NCBI GenBank assembly: GCA_041158225.1
Contig: JBEBBU010000120.1
Location: 1-8,298, forward strand
Origin: JBEBBU01 sp041158225
Lineage (GTDB): Bacteria; Pseudomonadota; Gammaproteobacteria; Methylococcales; Methylococcaceae
Direction of reading: 5' to 3'
Length of the DNA: 8,298 nt
In this document: one piece after another, positions 7,881 through 8,298 of the stretch
How positions within the stretch are numbered: position 1 is the first letter of the stretch
Layout: every line of letters starts with the position of its first letter
Notes under the pieces: generated by a model
Seen by the model: the letters and a program-made list of their open reading frames with translations, nothing else
Database searches by the model: none
What the model was told of the DNA's origin: nothing
Made by a program: the position numbers and the translations under genes

Positions 7881-8297
7881 TCAGGAAAGAGTAAATGTGG
7901 CGAGATAAGCTCCCAATGATGCCTGCAGGTAGTCATGCAACACATCAGGATATAGACCGCAGGCGAGGCTTAAACCCAGCACCAGCAATAAACCCGCAAG
8001 TTCAGTGCTACTGAGATCCGTCATGGCATCATGCGCAGCCAGAATATGGGGATCGCCATGCTGGAAAAAAATGCCTATGGTTCTGAATACGTAAACGGCA
8101 GCAATCAGGGTGGCAAGGCAGGGCAGCAGTATACCGTAAGTCAGGGATGGCCACGTACCCATCATGATCCTGATTTCGGCAATGAATCCCAGCGTGGAAG
8201 GCAATCCCAGGGACATCAGCAAGGCCAGTGAAATGAGTGTAGCTGCGCGCGGTGCTTCTTTGACCAGGCCAGCGTAACTGGCCAGTTCCCTGGAGTG
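7881..8297 (-). CDS. NuoM-like proton-channel (antiporter-type) subunit, C-terminal part; 5' end outside the window
   Basis: This is the last 138 codons of a gene that enters from the right edge; the frame is open to base 8297 and ends in TGA at 7883-7881. A TTG at 8222 is not the real start, because the in-frame codons before it continue a NuoM-type pattern (SRELASYAGLVKEAPRAA), matching the loop before TM12 in NuoM. The motif LGLPSTLGFIAEIRIM (about visible residues 30-45) corresponds to the NuoM TM12 signature PGTxGFxGEF, and its glutamate (visible residue 41) is kept. Two more membrane segments follow (about residues 50-72 and 95-112), then a short tail. By family, such subunits carry protons through the membrane arm of complex I or of Mrp/Dab-type assemblies. 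The gene lies 11 bases upstream of dabA and is probably in the same transcript. It could equally be called NuoL/HyfB-like; without the N-terminal half the NuoM assignment rests on the TM12 region. Confidence 0.85.
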   Translation of the reverse strand, partial: HSRELASYAGLVKEAPRAATLISLALLMSLGLPSTLGFIAEIRIMMGTWPSLTYGILLPCLATLIAAVYVFRTIGIFFQHGDPHILAAHDAMTDLSSTELAGLLLVLGLSLACGLYPDVLHDYLQASLGAYLATFTLS

Positions 8298-8298
8298 T

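Noticed and set aside
8220..8222. TTG codon as the start of a 113-residue protein
   Set aside because: The frame stays open to the window edge, and the 25 preceding codons continue a NuoM-type sequence; it is an internal leucine codon of a partial gene.
37..8297. Ordinary complex I (nuo) operon
   Set aside because: A complete nuo operon does not contain DUF2309, and no NuoA-K core subunits other than antiporter types are present; the shortened NuoL-type protein and altered NuoM/N-type protein also argue against it.
1..8298. CRISPR array, tRNA, rRNA, insertion sequence, riboswitch or rho-independent terminator
   Set aside because: Gaps between genes are at most 14 bases, and no repeat-spacer pattern, terminal inverted repeats or GC-hairpin with a T-tract was found on either strand.

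Overview
The window is a single minus-strand gene block, transcribed from right to left, with almost no non-coding DNA. In transcription order it holds: the 3' end of a NuoM-like antiporter gene (8297-7881); a large dabA-type gene (DUF2309/UPF0753 family, 7869-4675); a short NuoL/DabB-like antiporter gene (4660-3077); a divergent NuoM/NuoN-like antiporter gene (3074-1587); and a second, well conserved NuoM-like gene (1587-37). Gaps between neighbours are 11, 14 and 2 bases, and the last pair overlaps by one base (TGATG). No promoter, terminator, tRNA, rRNA, mobile element or CRISPR array was seen. The operon enters from the right edge and probably leaves through the left edge.

What it does (inference from family knowledge): DabA proteins are zinc-containing, beta-carbonic-anhydrase-like proteins. 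Together with a membrane partner of the complex I/Mrp antiporter family (DabB) they form energy-coupled inorganic-carbon pumps, turning CO2 into cytoplasmic bicarbonate. All four zinc-site residues known from the Halothiobacillus DabA can be placed here (C536, D538, H728, C743). The unusual point is that DabA sits among four complex-I-type proton-channel subunits rather than one, and no electron-input subunit of complex I (NuoB-I, NuoE-G) is visible. The layout looks like an enlarged DAB transporter or a complex-I-like membrane arm adapted to CO2 hydration.

The antiporter subunits differ in how complete their proton path is. The NuoM-like gene at 37-1587 keeps all the central charged residues. 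The one at 1587-3074 has Glu->Asp, Lys->Arg and Glu->Ala changes at the equivalent sites. The NuoL/DabB-like protein keeps the first half-channel, but the membrane segments that would form the second half are missing, and it passes directly into a NuoL-like C-terminal tail.

Organism: probably a chemolithoautotrophic proteobacterium. G+C is about half by eye, the genes are proteobacterial in style, and long-form DabA next to several Nuo-like subunits suits sulfur, iron or ammonia oxidisers. The sequence alone does not fix the genus.
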